Shown here piece after piece: positions 7,523 through 15,051 of a stretch of 35,573 nucleotides of DNA. The notes under the pieces were generated by a model. The model saw only the letters and a list, made by a program, of their open reading frames with translations. It was not told where the DNA came from and did no database searches. Numbering within the stretch: the first letter of the stretch is position 1; every line of letters starts with the position of its first letter. This DNA is from Hydrococcus sp. Prado102 (GTDB lineage Bacteria; Cyanobacteriota; Cyanobacteriia; Cyanobacteriales; Microcystaceae): positions 1 through 35,573 of the forward strand of contig JALOOL010000032.1 in assembly GCA_025454425.1 (NCBI GenBank), read 5' to 3'. Made by a program: the position numbers and the translations under genes.

Positions 7523-8848
7523 TCAACAAGTCGCGATCCACTGCTGCCAACGGCGGATGGCGTGGGTTACTCGTTCTGGATCGTCATCCCCAATAAAGCA
7601 AATCCGATCTAATCGCTCGCAGACGATCGGGATTTCACCATGTCCTAAAGAAGGCGAAATCACAAAATTGCCAGGATTGCTGTAATGGTTTACAAGATAA
7701 GCAACAATTCCCTCAATTCCCTCAAAGTTAATTGAATGGTTAGGTTTGAGAAGATCTTTATGAGAACAAATCGCTATATATGTCCCTCCTACGACAAACT
7801 CGTATCTAAAGGGCATTTGGCAGCGGCGGCAAAAGTCATGAATATATCCTTCAGAGCGCAGCACCGCTACAATCCGTGCTTCATCTATTAAATAATCGTG
7901 TTTCCAAGGGATATTAGGAAGCACGATCGCCAAAGCCGCATGGGATGGCAATTTTTCCCGAAAATCTTTTTCTACAGTATCGCCGCAATAGACCAGATGC
8001 CGATTTAGCAGCCATTCGCTACCTACTTTTACCTCAAACTGCTCTACTTTAGCAACTAACTGCTCTTGCGATGAAGAAATCGCTTGACGCTTAAGTTGTT
8101 TGGCTGTCTGTTTTGCCTGCTTTTCTGCACTAAGACTCTCAAAGGCAGCCAACTGAAGTTTTGTTTGTTTTGCTCTAGCTTGTGCGGCAAGTTTTGTCTG
8201 TTTTTCTGCTTCAGCAAGCTTTTGATTGTTTCTAGCTTCTTGAGCCGCCTGTTCTGCTTGTTCTGCTTCCTCTCGCTCCTGACTGCCTGCCCTAGCAATT
8301 TTGAGCAGTGCCGAGGTGCTTTTCGCAATGGGCGTTCCTTCTAGCTTTTTTTTAACTTCTGGAACGATATTGTTAGCAATTTGCTTGCCATACTGAAAGG
8401 TACGCTCGGTACAGCCAACTTCTTTGGCAAGTTCCAAGGTTGTTTTCGGAGGTGGCGAAATCGTTTCACCCCCCTGCTGGCTATATTGATTGTCTCCAGA
8501 CTTAGCTCTTTGTCCGAGTCGTTCTAAAATTCGATCCCGCTCCAGCCAAAGTTCTGACCGTTCTAAAGGCTGTAATTCGTTGCGAATTAAGTTTTCATCT
8601 ATTTCGGCAAGGCGAGCGCGGTCTTGGTTTTTATAGGAAACGATATTGCACGCAATCTGCTCGTAACCTAGCAATTTACAAGCGGTAAGACGGTGCAGTC
8701 CGGCAATTAAATTATTGTTTTTATCTAGAGTAATTGGATTGATTAGTCCATTGGCGCTAATAGACTGCATCAACTCTTCAACTTTGGTGTTGTCGAGAGA
8801 GCGCCTGTTAGAGTTATAGTTAACCGAATCGATGTTAACAGTTGCCAT
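7523..8848 (-). CDS. ParB-like nuclease-fold protein fused to degenerate DNA methyltransferase
   Basis: A 441-residue protein. Residues 1-95 are a ParB/Srx-type domain with the motif AGLHRLTA (G50-R53), followed by ENLIRNELQPLERS. A helical, helix-turn-helix-like segment (about 96-185, TTLELAKEVGCTERTFQYGK) comes next, then an Ala/Gln/Lys coiled coil (190-260). The C-terminus (275-441) follows the plan of ParB-linked N4/N6 DNA methyltransferases: WLLNRHLVYCGD at 279-290, then a catalytic position, and ISPSLGHGE ... CFIGDDDPERVTHAIRRWQQ at 397-436. The catalytic DPPY/NPPW motif is replaced by PNIPW (311-315) and the SAM loop DxFxGxG by SPSLGHG. Methylation is therefore unlikely; DNA recognition may remain. 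Only a weak AGG precedes the start. It diverges from the ATPase at 9585. Confidence 0.75.
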   Translation of the reverse strand: MATVNIDSVNYNSNRRSLDNTKVEELMQSISANGLINPITLDKNNNLIAGLHRLTACKLLGYEQIACNIVSYKNQDRARLAEIDENLIRNELQPLERSELWLERDRILERLGQRAKSGDNQYSQQGGETISPPPKTTLELAKEVGCTERTFQYGKQIANNIVPEVKKKLEGTPIAKSTSALLKIARAGSQEREEAEQAEQAAQEARNNQKLAEAEKQTKLAAQARAKQTKLQLAAFESLSAEKQAKQTAKQLKRQAISSSQEQLVAKVEQFEVKVGSEWLLNRHLVYCGDTVEKDFREKLPSHAALAIVLPNIPWKHDYLIDEARIVAVLRSEGYIHDFCRRCQMPFRYEFVVGGTYIAICSHKDLLKPNHSINFEGIEGIVAYLVNHYSNPGNFVISPSLGHGEIPIVCERLDRICFIGDDDPERVTHAIRRWQQWIATC

Positions 8849-9449
8849 GTTATTTTTCTTTACCTACTTAAATCCGAGAAAGTTGGCTAGGGCAGCGTTA
8901 CTACAGCTAAACACGTTCTAATTGACTTAAGTTGAGAATCCTTGATATTTTCTTAATCTTTTTTCAATAGTTTCAAGGTATCGTTTTTAGTCTGACGCTC
9001 GAAGGCTGAGGCTTTTATCCGTTAAGCAAAGGATGCTTTTTTAGTTGTTTGTTTTATGTCATCATATAGGTTAAATTTGGAGATTTTGAATCAACATCTC
9101 GCTTGGGGCATATCTTTTAAATTTTGATTTATATTCATTGATAGCCTGTCGAGCTATAAAAAAATATAAAGTGTTTAAAAAGTTTTTTTGAAAGTTAAAT
9201 GAGTTTTTGATGTAAAAACACTCGAACTTGAGTTCTAAAATATTTATAGGAACTCTCGTTCTCTTATTTTAGCTCAGATATCCGCTGGTGATTGTGCGGA
9301 TGCTTACCTCGATCTTTCTACATACGTTACTTAGTAAATACCTCGCGCTCATTAGTATATTTTTTTTGACCTGCATTTAAAGATAGATCGGACACTTGTA
9401 CCTTAACGAACTCAATCTTATTTTCTATATTATCCGATTTCTTACCTGA

Positions 9450-9466
9450 TGTAACGTTATATTACA
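9450..9466. promoter_or_regulatory. Dyad TGTAA-N7-TTACA, possible operator
   Basis: A perfect 5-bp dyad with a 7-base spacer lies 119 bases before the ATPase start. It fits a dimeric regulator site, but no binder is known. Confidence 0.25.
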
Positions 9467-9532
9467 ATTATTATCGAACTAGTTAATAATTGTTCTTAAG
9501 GTGGATGAAAACTTGAAATACGGTTGTCAAAA

Positions 9533-9547
9533 TGAAGGCAACCTTCA
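9533..9547. promoter_or_regulatory. Dyad TGAAGG-CAA-CCTTCA, possible operator
   Basis: A perfect 6-bp inverted repeat with a 3-base centre lies 37 bases upstream of the ATPase ATG. GAAGG recurs at 9571, and the position suits transcriptional or translational control of the ATPase. Confidence 0.35.
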
Positions 9548-9584
9548 GATTTGAAAATCATGAAAATTTTGAAGGCAAAAATTT

Positions 9585-11888
9585 ATGAAAGCGATCGCCC
9601 AAACGGAAACGTCAACCAGCAACCAAATAGACTCGCCTAAAACGAGCGAGTATCAAGTCATTCATGCAACTGAGGGGCGTTTGAGAATTCGCATTCCCCG
9701 ACTATCTAGCGATCCAGAATATGCTAGCAAGCTCAACTGGTTGCTGGAGGATTTAGATTTCGTGGTCAGCGTTCGCATTAACCCCCTAGCTGGTTCGTTA
9801 ATTATCCACTACGAAACCAGCACAATATCCAGTGCATCGGCGTGGAAAAGCGTCTTAGATGCGATCGCTCAAGCCAATACGATAGATGAGATGCCCCTTG
9901 GTCTTGTCCCCACTAAAACAGAAGATCGACTGGGAATCGATTGGATAGAACGGCTAGGGATGCCTGTCTTCAGTTTAGGGCTAGCTTTGATAGCCGAGCA
10001 AATCTTAGCGATTCCAGCCCTAGTAGTTGGTGGAGTAGTAGCTGTTGCAGCACTTCCGTTTATCAATCGTACCATCGATTTAATGGTCGCAGAACGCCGT
10101 CTCGATGCAGATCTGCTCGATGCCCTTTGGATTGGTATTTATACGCTCAAGGGCGACTTTGTAGGCCCGGCACTGACAGTCAGCTTGATGGAAACAGGAG
10201 ACGCATTACGCGATACAACTGCCCGCACCAACGAGCGACAAATGCTGGATTTGATGCACGGAGTAGACAAGTTTGCCTGGGTAGAACGAGATGGACAAGA
10301 GCAACGAGTTCCGCTAAGCGAGGTCAACAAAGGCGATCGCGTCGTCGTTCATCCCGGCGAAGTCATTCCCGTTAGCGGACGGGTGTTGCGAGGAACGGCT
10401 TTGATTGACGAACATAAACTAACAGGAGAATCTAAGTTAGTATCTCGCTCAGAGGGTCAGGTCGTCCATGCTGCGACGGTAGTCCTAGAAGGCAAAATTA
10501 CGATTTTGACCAAACGGGTAGGACAAAACACGCGTTTAGGACTGGCAGTTCAGTTGATGCAAGCGGCTCCAATCCATGACACGCGAGTAGAAGATTATGC
10601 CTCGAAGCTAGCTAACGCCGCTGTTATGCCTACCCTATTGCTGAGTGCTTTAGTGTTTGCCGTAACGCGAGATCCATCGCGATCGCTTGCCCCACTTCAC
10701 CTCGACTTTGGTCACGCGCTTCGCATCGCCATCCCAACGACCGTTCTTTCAGCATTGACCTACGCCGCCCGTCATGGGGTTTACATCCGTAGCGGTCGCG
10801 CCCTAGAGCTTCTCGCTCGAATCGATACAATTGTCTTTGACAAAACCGGAACGCTAACTCAAGGAAATGCGGCAGTAGTTGCCATCCAAACAACCGATCG
10901 AACGATTTCCCCTAAAGAAGTCCTGGCACTTGCTGCGGCTGCCGAACAGGGCAATAGCCACCCAGTCGCTAGCGCGATTATTCGTCATGCGACCGATATG
11001 GGAATTACGATTCCCGCAGCGACAACCTGGGACTACAAAATTGGCTTAGGGGTTGTAGCGGTGGTTCGAGACGAACGAATTTTGGTAGGTAGCGATCGCC
11101 TTCTAGAACAAGAGGGGATTAGTCTAAAGTCCATTCACCAACAATATCCAGACCTGCAAACCAATCTTTATTCCTCGGTCTACGTCGCTAAAGAAGGGGA
11201 ATTATTAGGAGTGATTTTATATAGCGATCCGTTGCGATCGGAATGTCCTCGCACGCTAGGAGCGCTGCGGTGTCGGGGCATGGAAACCTACATCTTGACG
11301 GGAGACAATAAACGAGTGGCAAATCACGTTGCCGAGCAGCTAGGAATTGACCTGGATCGTACCTACGCCGAAGTATTCCCAGATAAAAAAGTCGAAACGA
11401 TTCGCGAGTTGAAAGAGCAAGGCAAAACGGTTGCTTTTGTCGGCGAAGGAATTAATGACGTGGCGGCTCTCGCTCATGCCGATGTTTCTATCTCCTTTGC
11501 TATTGGTAGCGATCTAGCACGGGAAGCAGCAGATGTTGTGCTTTTGGATAACGATTTGCGAGGAATTCCCCACGCTATCGAAATCGCTCGGCGGGCTATG
11601 GACATTATTTACCAAAATACGGCGATCGCGACGATTCCTAATATCAGCGTCGTGCTAGCAGGAATTCTTTTCCCACTCAATCCCGTTTTGACCGTACTGA
11701 TCGGCAATGGCTCGGCGTTGCTCTCGGAGTTAAACAGCTTCCGTCCTCTGTTCGATCCTGGAACCGATCTCAACCAGTACGCGATCGAGGAACTAGATCT
11801 CTCTCCTAGCGACAAGAGTGGGGAGCAAACCGAAAATCTCACCGAACTCGAATTGAATCAAAATTTACCCGCAATTAAACTGGCTTAA
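9585..11888 (+). CDS. P-type ATPase with N-terminal HMA_2 (CoBaHMA-like) domain
   Basis: A 767-residue P1B-like cation ATPase of the inner membrane. Residues 22-100 are the cysteine-free HMA_2 domain (YQVIHATEGRLRIRIPRL). The actuator motif is LTGES. The helix before the phosphorylation site reads RIAIPTTVLSALTYAARHGV, so the CPC/SPC ion-selectivity motif of heavy-metal pumps is absent. DKTGTLT has its Asp at 419. The nucleotide domain keeps SHP and the GLG loop, and ILTGDN is intact. The hinge reads GEGIND (620-625) instead of GDGIND; that Asp helps bind Mg2+ in the family. Compared with the copies at 2466 and 15052 it lacks the C-terminal helix-turn-helix-like tail. Substrate is unknown; with CAX neighbours, Ca2+, Mn2+ or Mg2+ are as likely as heavy metals. 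Confidence 0.92.
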   Translation: MKAIAQTETSTSNQIDSPKTSEYQVIHATEGRLRIRIPRLSSDPEYASKLNWLLEDLDFVVSVRINPLAGSLIIHYETSTISSASAWKSVLDAIAQANTIDEMPLGLVPTKTEDRLGIDWIERLGMPVFSLGLALIAEQILAIPALVVGGVVAVAALPFINRTIDLMVAERRLDADLLDALWIGIYTLKGDFVGPALTVSLMETGDALRDTTARTNERQMLDLMHGVDKFAWVERDGQEQRVPLSEVNKGDRVVVHPGEVIPVSGRVLRGTALIDEHKLTGESKLVSRSEGQVVHAATVVLEGKITILTKRVGQNTRLGLAVQLMQAAPIHDTRVEDYASKLANAAVMPTLLLSALVFAVTRDPSRSLAPLHLDFGHALRIAIPTTVLSALTYAARHGVYIRSGRALELLARIDTIVFDKTGTLTQGNAAVVAIQTTDRTISPKEVLALAAAAEQGNSHPVASAIIRHATDMGITIPAATTWDYKIGLGVVAVVRDERILVGSDRLLEQEGISLKSIHQQYPDLQTNLYSSVYVAKEGELLGVILYSDPLRSECPRTLGALRCRGMETYILTGDNKRVANHVAEQLGIDLDRTYAEVFPDKKVETIRELKEQGKTVAFVGEGINDVAALAHADVSISFAIGSDLAREAADVVLLDNDLRGIPHAIEIARRAMDIIYQNTAIATIPNISVVLAGILFPLNPVLTVLIGNGSALLSELNSFRPLFDPGTDLNQYAIEELDLSPSDKSGEQTENLTELELNQNLPAIKLA

Positions 11889-11951
11889 ACTAGCAAAATC
11901 TCGAATTTTTAATAAAATATCCAAAATCTAGACTTAAAAATGCGATTTAAG

Positions 11952-11989
11952 AAATCCTTCGTCTGAAGACGGAGGATTTTAAATATTTT
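11952..11989 (+). terminator. Likely terminator of the ATPase gene
   Basis: AAATCCTTCGTC (11952-11963) pairs with GACGGAGGATTT (11968-11979) with one wobble, and a TAAATATTTTT tract follows, 63 bases after the stop. Confidence 0.6.
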
Positions 11990-12099
11990 TGCTATAATTA
12001 TTTTGGCAGAGCTATCTACCAAAATATCAGGGAAAGCATTAATAATTAAATAGCGAGATTGAGTCAAAAAGCCGATTGAGTAGGTGAAAAAAGAATGTA

Positions 12100-13431
12100 A
12101 TGCCTCGATGTCCTGTTTGCCAAAATCGTTACGTTCTGGGCAAAGACAAGCACTGCCCTAATTGTGATTGGGATTTTCAATCCTATCCATTTTTCATCGG
12201 AATGATTCCAGAGGTCGCCCAAAAAGAAAATACTCGATTGGCATGGGCAGTCAAGCTTTGGTCGGCTTTTAAATCCAATCAAGAACAACTAAAAGAGGCG
12301 AACAAAACTAAGCTTGAATTTCAGTCAGAACTCGAACAAAATTATCAACAGCAAAGCTTGCTGGGCCAAGCGTCCCGCCAACAGGAAGCTAGGCTGGCGC
12401 AATTACAAGAACAGCTAAATCGCGATCGCAGCGATCTAGCTCAACTACGAGCAGAAATCGAGCGGCTTAAGCAAAACAAAACTATCTCAGACGTTACATC
12501 ATCTCCTCCAAAAGTTCAGATTCCTCAAACAAAGCCTGCGCTCGCGCCGACCGAGTTGCCATCTGAGCCAGTTGGCATACAGGAATTAAACTTTCAGGTG
12601 GCGATCGTCGAGCCTCAAGAACGACCCGTAAGCCACGAAACAGCTACTGCTCGTTACTTTAGCGAAGATCTGGGAAACGGTGTATTTCTTAACCTCGTTT
12701 GCCTTCCAGGAGGAACCTTATTAATGGGTTCTCCCGAAAATGAAGCTGGTCGAGAAAGTCATGAAGACCCCCAGCACTCGGTTGAGATTCAACCGTTTGC
12801 CTTAAGCCAATTTCCGATAACTCAAGCTCAGTGGCAGGCGATCGCTCATCTACCGCAAATCGATCGCCCTCTAAACCCCGATCCCTCTAACTTCAAAGCT
12901 CCCAATCTACCAGTAGAACAAGTTTCTTGGTACGATGCCGTTGAATTTTGTGCTAGACTTGCTCGATTGACCAAACGAGACTATCGGCTGCCTAGCGAAG
13001 CCGAATGGGAATATGCCTGTCGCGCCGGAACAACAACGCCTTTCCACTTTGGCGAAACCATTAGCTCCGATCTGGCTAATTACGATGGTAGCTACACCTA
13101 CAGTTTTGAAGCCGAAGGACAGTATCGACAACAAACCACTCCTGTCGGTAGCTTTGGAGTAGCCAATGCTTTTGGCTTATACGATATGCACGGCAATGTC
13201 TGGGAGTGGTGTGCCGATTCTTGGCATGAAGATTATCGGGACGCTCCTAGTGATGGTAGCATCTGGCAATCGGATAGCTCCGATAGTCGCCGCGTTCTGC
13301 GGGGAGGTTCGTGGTACTGTCTTCCCAACCTCTGTCGTTCCGCACAGCGACACTGGGAGCAAGCAGACTACGGAGGCAGCGGCACGAGTTTTCGAGTCGC
13401 TTGTTCGGTGCCTACTTCCTTCAAAAAATAA
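12100..13431 (+). CDS. Zinc-ribbon / coiled-coil / formylglycine-enzyme-fold protein
   Basis: A 443-residue protein. Residues 1-25 form a zinc ribbon with two CxxC pairs (CPVC and CPNC). A coiled coil occupies about 60-125 and a Pro-rich linker follows. From about 185 to the end lies an FGE-sulfatase (SUMF1) domain: LPGGTLLMGSPENEAG, FPITQAQW, PVEQVSWYDAVEFC, YRLPSEAEWEYACRAG, YDMHGNVWEWCADSW and RVLRGGSWYC. True FGE uses a Cys-x4-Cys pair after the GGS turn; here C407 and C412 occupy those places (GGSWYCLPNLC), while most FGE-like proteins keep only the second. It may be an oxidase or, more commonly for multi-domain cyanobacterial members, a binding or signalling module. No sulfatase is nearby. 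The start follows a GGTG-type site and the gene is monocistronic. Confidence 0.85.
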   Translation: MPRCPVCQNRYVLGKDKHCPNCDWDFQSYPFFIGMIPEVAQKENTRLAWAVKLWSAFKSNQEQLKEANKTKLEFQSELEQNYQQQSLLGQASRQQEARLAQLQEQLNRDRSDLAQLRAEIERLKQNKTISDVTSSPPKVQIPQTKPALAPTELPSEPVGIQELNFQVAIVEPQERPVSHETATARYFSEDLGNGVFLNLVCLPGGTLLMGSPENEAGRESHEDPQHSVEIQPFALSQFPITQAQWQAIAHLPQIDRPLNPDPSNFKAPNLPVEQVSWYDAVEFCARLARLTKRDYRLPSEAEWEYACRAGTTTPFHFGETISSDLANYDGSYTYSFEAEGQYRQQTTPVGSFGVANAFGLYDMHGNVWEWCADSWHEDYRDAPSDGSIWQSDSSDSRRVLRGGSWYCLPNLCRSAQRHWEQADYGGSGTSFRVACSVPTSFKK

Positions 13432-13671
13432 AATTTTTTAAACGATTAAATATTAATTTGTGTTATAAAGTTGATAAGGTAAATTGGTAATATTCGCCTA
13501 AATCGTTGTAATAATTTTTCTAGAGTTCGCTTATATCGGTAAAGCGCGATCGCGCTTTGTGTAAGTCCAGTTAATCTTAATTTAGGCAATTTTCTCCCGC
13601 GTAACTGGGCAATGAATAGCTCGACAGTTATTGCAGCTTTTGCGGTAATGTAGCTGGGGCTATGAGAAGTT

Positions 13672-13695
13672 TTTTGACCTTTTGACCTTTTGACC
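13672..13695. repeat. Tandem 8-bp repeat TTTTGACC x3
   Basis: Three perfect 8-base units lie 30 bases before the Nif11 start, where regulator or promoter elements would sit. Confidence 0.7.
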
Positions 13696-13724
13696 ATTTA
13701 ACAATAGATAAAGAGAGGATAAAC

Positions 13725-13928
13725 GTGTCGCAACAAGTCAAACAATTTCACTATCAGATCCTCCAAAATTCTTCTTTAAAAGAGCGATTGCGAGCAGCAA
13801 CCGATCGCGCTAGCTTGGTTGAACTGACAGTGCAGTTGGGAATTGAGATGGGATATAACTTCACCCATCAAGAAGTAGAGATCTATATCAACCAAAACAG
13901 GCTGTTGTTGATGATGCAATTTGCATAA
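13725..13928 (+). CDS. Nif11-domain protein
   Basis: A 67-residue protein of Nif11 type. The N-terminal helix (QQVKQFHYQILQNSSLKERL) is followed by RAATDRASLVELTVQLGIEMGYNF and THQEVEIYIN, the family signature. Nif11 domains occur in nitrogen-fixation regions and as leader peptides of ribosomally made modified peptides. Here the protein ends soon after the domain (NRLLLMMQFA) with no Gly-Gly site and no Cys/Ser/Thr-rich core, so a precursor role is unlikely. The GTG start is supported by GAGAGG seven bases upstream. No modifying enzyme or transporter lies next to it. Confidence 0.8.
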   Translation: MSQQVKQFHYQILQNSSLKERLRAATDRASLVELTVQLGIEMGYNFTHQEVEIYINQNRLLLMMQFA

Positions 13929-13950
13929 ACGACTCCCCTTTTACAGCGAG

Positions 13951-14003
13951 CAGCGACCAGTTATCAGTTACCAGTAAAGTCCTTTGGTAACTGGTCACTG
14001 ATT
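13951..14003. repeat. Imperfect inverted repeat of CCAGTTATCAGT type
   Basis: ACCAGTTATCAGTTACCAG (13956-13974) faces GGTAACTGGTCACTGAT on the right, forming a long imperfect hairpin just after the Nif11 gene. It is the same short-repeat family as at 479-499. Confidence 0.55.
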
Positions 14004-14092
14004 TTAGTGGAGGTGGTTTTGTCCTCTCATAACAATACTTCAGCCACCGTTCCCAATCGCTGCGTCTGGTAATAAGATTTTTACAAATTAAA

Positions 14093-14178
14093 CTCAGTAA
14101 AATTACGTAAGTAGAGAGATCGGTGAAATTACGTAGATAAAGTCGATTGACCTGAAAAAGTCTAGTAATTTTACTGAT
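14093..14178. repeat. Three copies of a 17-bp motif (cluster 2)
   Basis: Copies of TACGTAATTTTACTGAG are at 14093-14109 (minus, exact match), 14119-14135 (minus) and 14162-14178 (plus). The last two form an inverted pair with start-to-start distance 43, identical to the pair in cluster 1 at 7437-7496. Confidence 0.75.
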
Positions 14179-15051
14179 GACTTTATGAAGTTTATTTTTT
14201 TTAATTAATTCAGAAGTTCTCTAAATTTAAAGGAAAAATAATCTAAAAAAGTATTAAAATATACATTCTTTGGGGCAAAAACAGTAATGTAAATTAGCAA
14301 AATTTTAGAGATTAAAAAATTTTTATTTTTTTTTAATTTTTAGGTTGCAACAATTCACAAGTGTGATATTCTAATGGTAATCATCAAGAAAAGTCTAGGT
14401 TTAACTGAGATACAAAATACCTCTCTAAACCCCTAAGATCTAAACTGAGCAATAGTCCTAGGGATATAGAATCCAGTTAAGGAATCTGTTGAATTGAGAA
14501 TGAATCGAAACCTTTGGATACGAAAGTTGAAGTTGCGTATAATTTTGTAACTTATATTTGTGTTTGTTTTGTTAACAAATCCCTTTCATTATCTGGGGTT
14601 TTAATGTAGACTCAAGACAAGAATGGAGCCATAAAGTTTAAGACTGTATCCTCCAAACCAATACTTAACTGCTTACAAATTATCTGCAAAGAATTCGCTC
14701 TGGCTGACTGCCGGAATGTTGCAGTCATCGATTTTAGCCTGGTCTTCTAGCCAGTAAGCTCGGCTGTCACCTTGACGGTAAAAGCTTGTTGTCTAAATTC
14801 TGTAGAGCGAGAACTTAAGTAAGATTAGTCGGTCGAACCAATCAGTGCTTGACGAAGAAAACAAGTTCTGAACGATCTACTACGTAAAAATTTTGACAGT
14901 TGGGAGGTTACTATCAACAATCTGCATTCTCCTGTCACCAGGCTTCTCAAACTCTATGTGCGATCGGGGATCGCTAGGATTTCAATCTAACGACAGCCCT
15001 GCCACTAATGCAATTTACCATTGACAATTTAACGCAAGCTAGGAGATCTCT
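14179..15051 (+). other. Long leader/intergenic region before the third ATPase
   Basis: About 870 bases without a gene. The left part is very AT-rich. From about 14600 the composition becomes balanced and stem-forming, for example TGACTGC (14705-14711) / GCAGTCA (14721-14727), suggesting a structured 5' leader or a small RNA. I could not match a known riboswitch. An AGGAG site lies six bases before the ATG at 15052. Confidence 0.4.

Larger units (their letters stand above)
8849..9584. other. Divergent intergenic region, 736 bases
   Basis: This region separates the ParB-fusion gene from the ATPase at 9585 and must hold both promoters. No gene was found. It is AT-rich, with an ATCCGC/GCGGAT hairpin at 9280-9301 and two dyads listed separately. 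Confidence 0.5.

Noticed and set aside
12100-13431. Diversity-generating retroelement with the FGE-like gene as variable target
   Set aside because: FGE-fold genes are known targets, but no reverse transcriptase or template repeat is in the window.
13446-13697. 83-codon minus-strand frame after the FGE-like gene
   Set aside because: Its start lies inside the TTTTGACC tandem repeat and the protein has no recognisable features.
7404-14178. Complete transposon bounded by the 17-bp motifs
   Set aside because: No transposase lies inside and the motif order is not a simple terminal inverted repeat, so the block is reported only as bracketed.
14179-15051. yybP-ykoY (Mn2+) riboswitch before the third ATPase
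   Set aside because: I could not find the conserved loops of that class; left as an unidentified leader.
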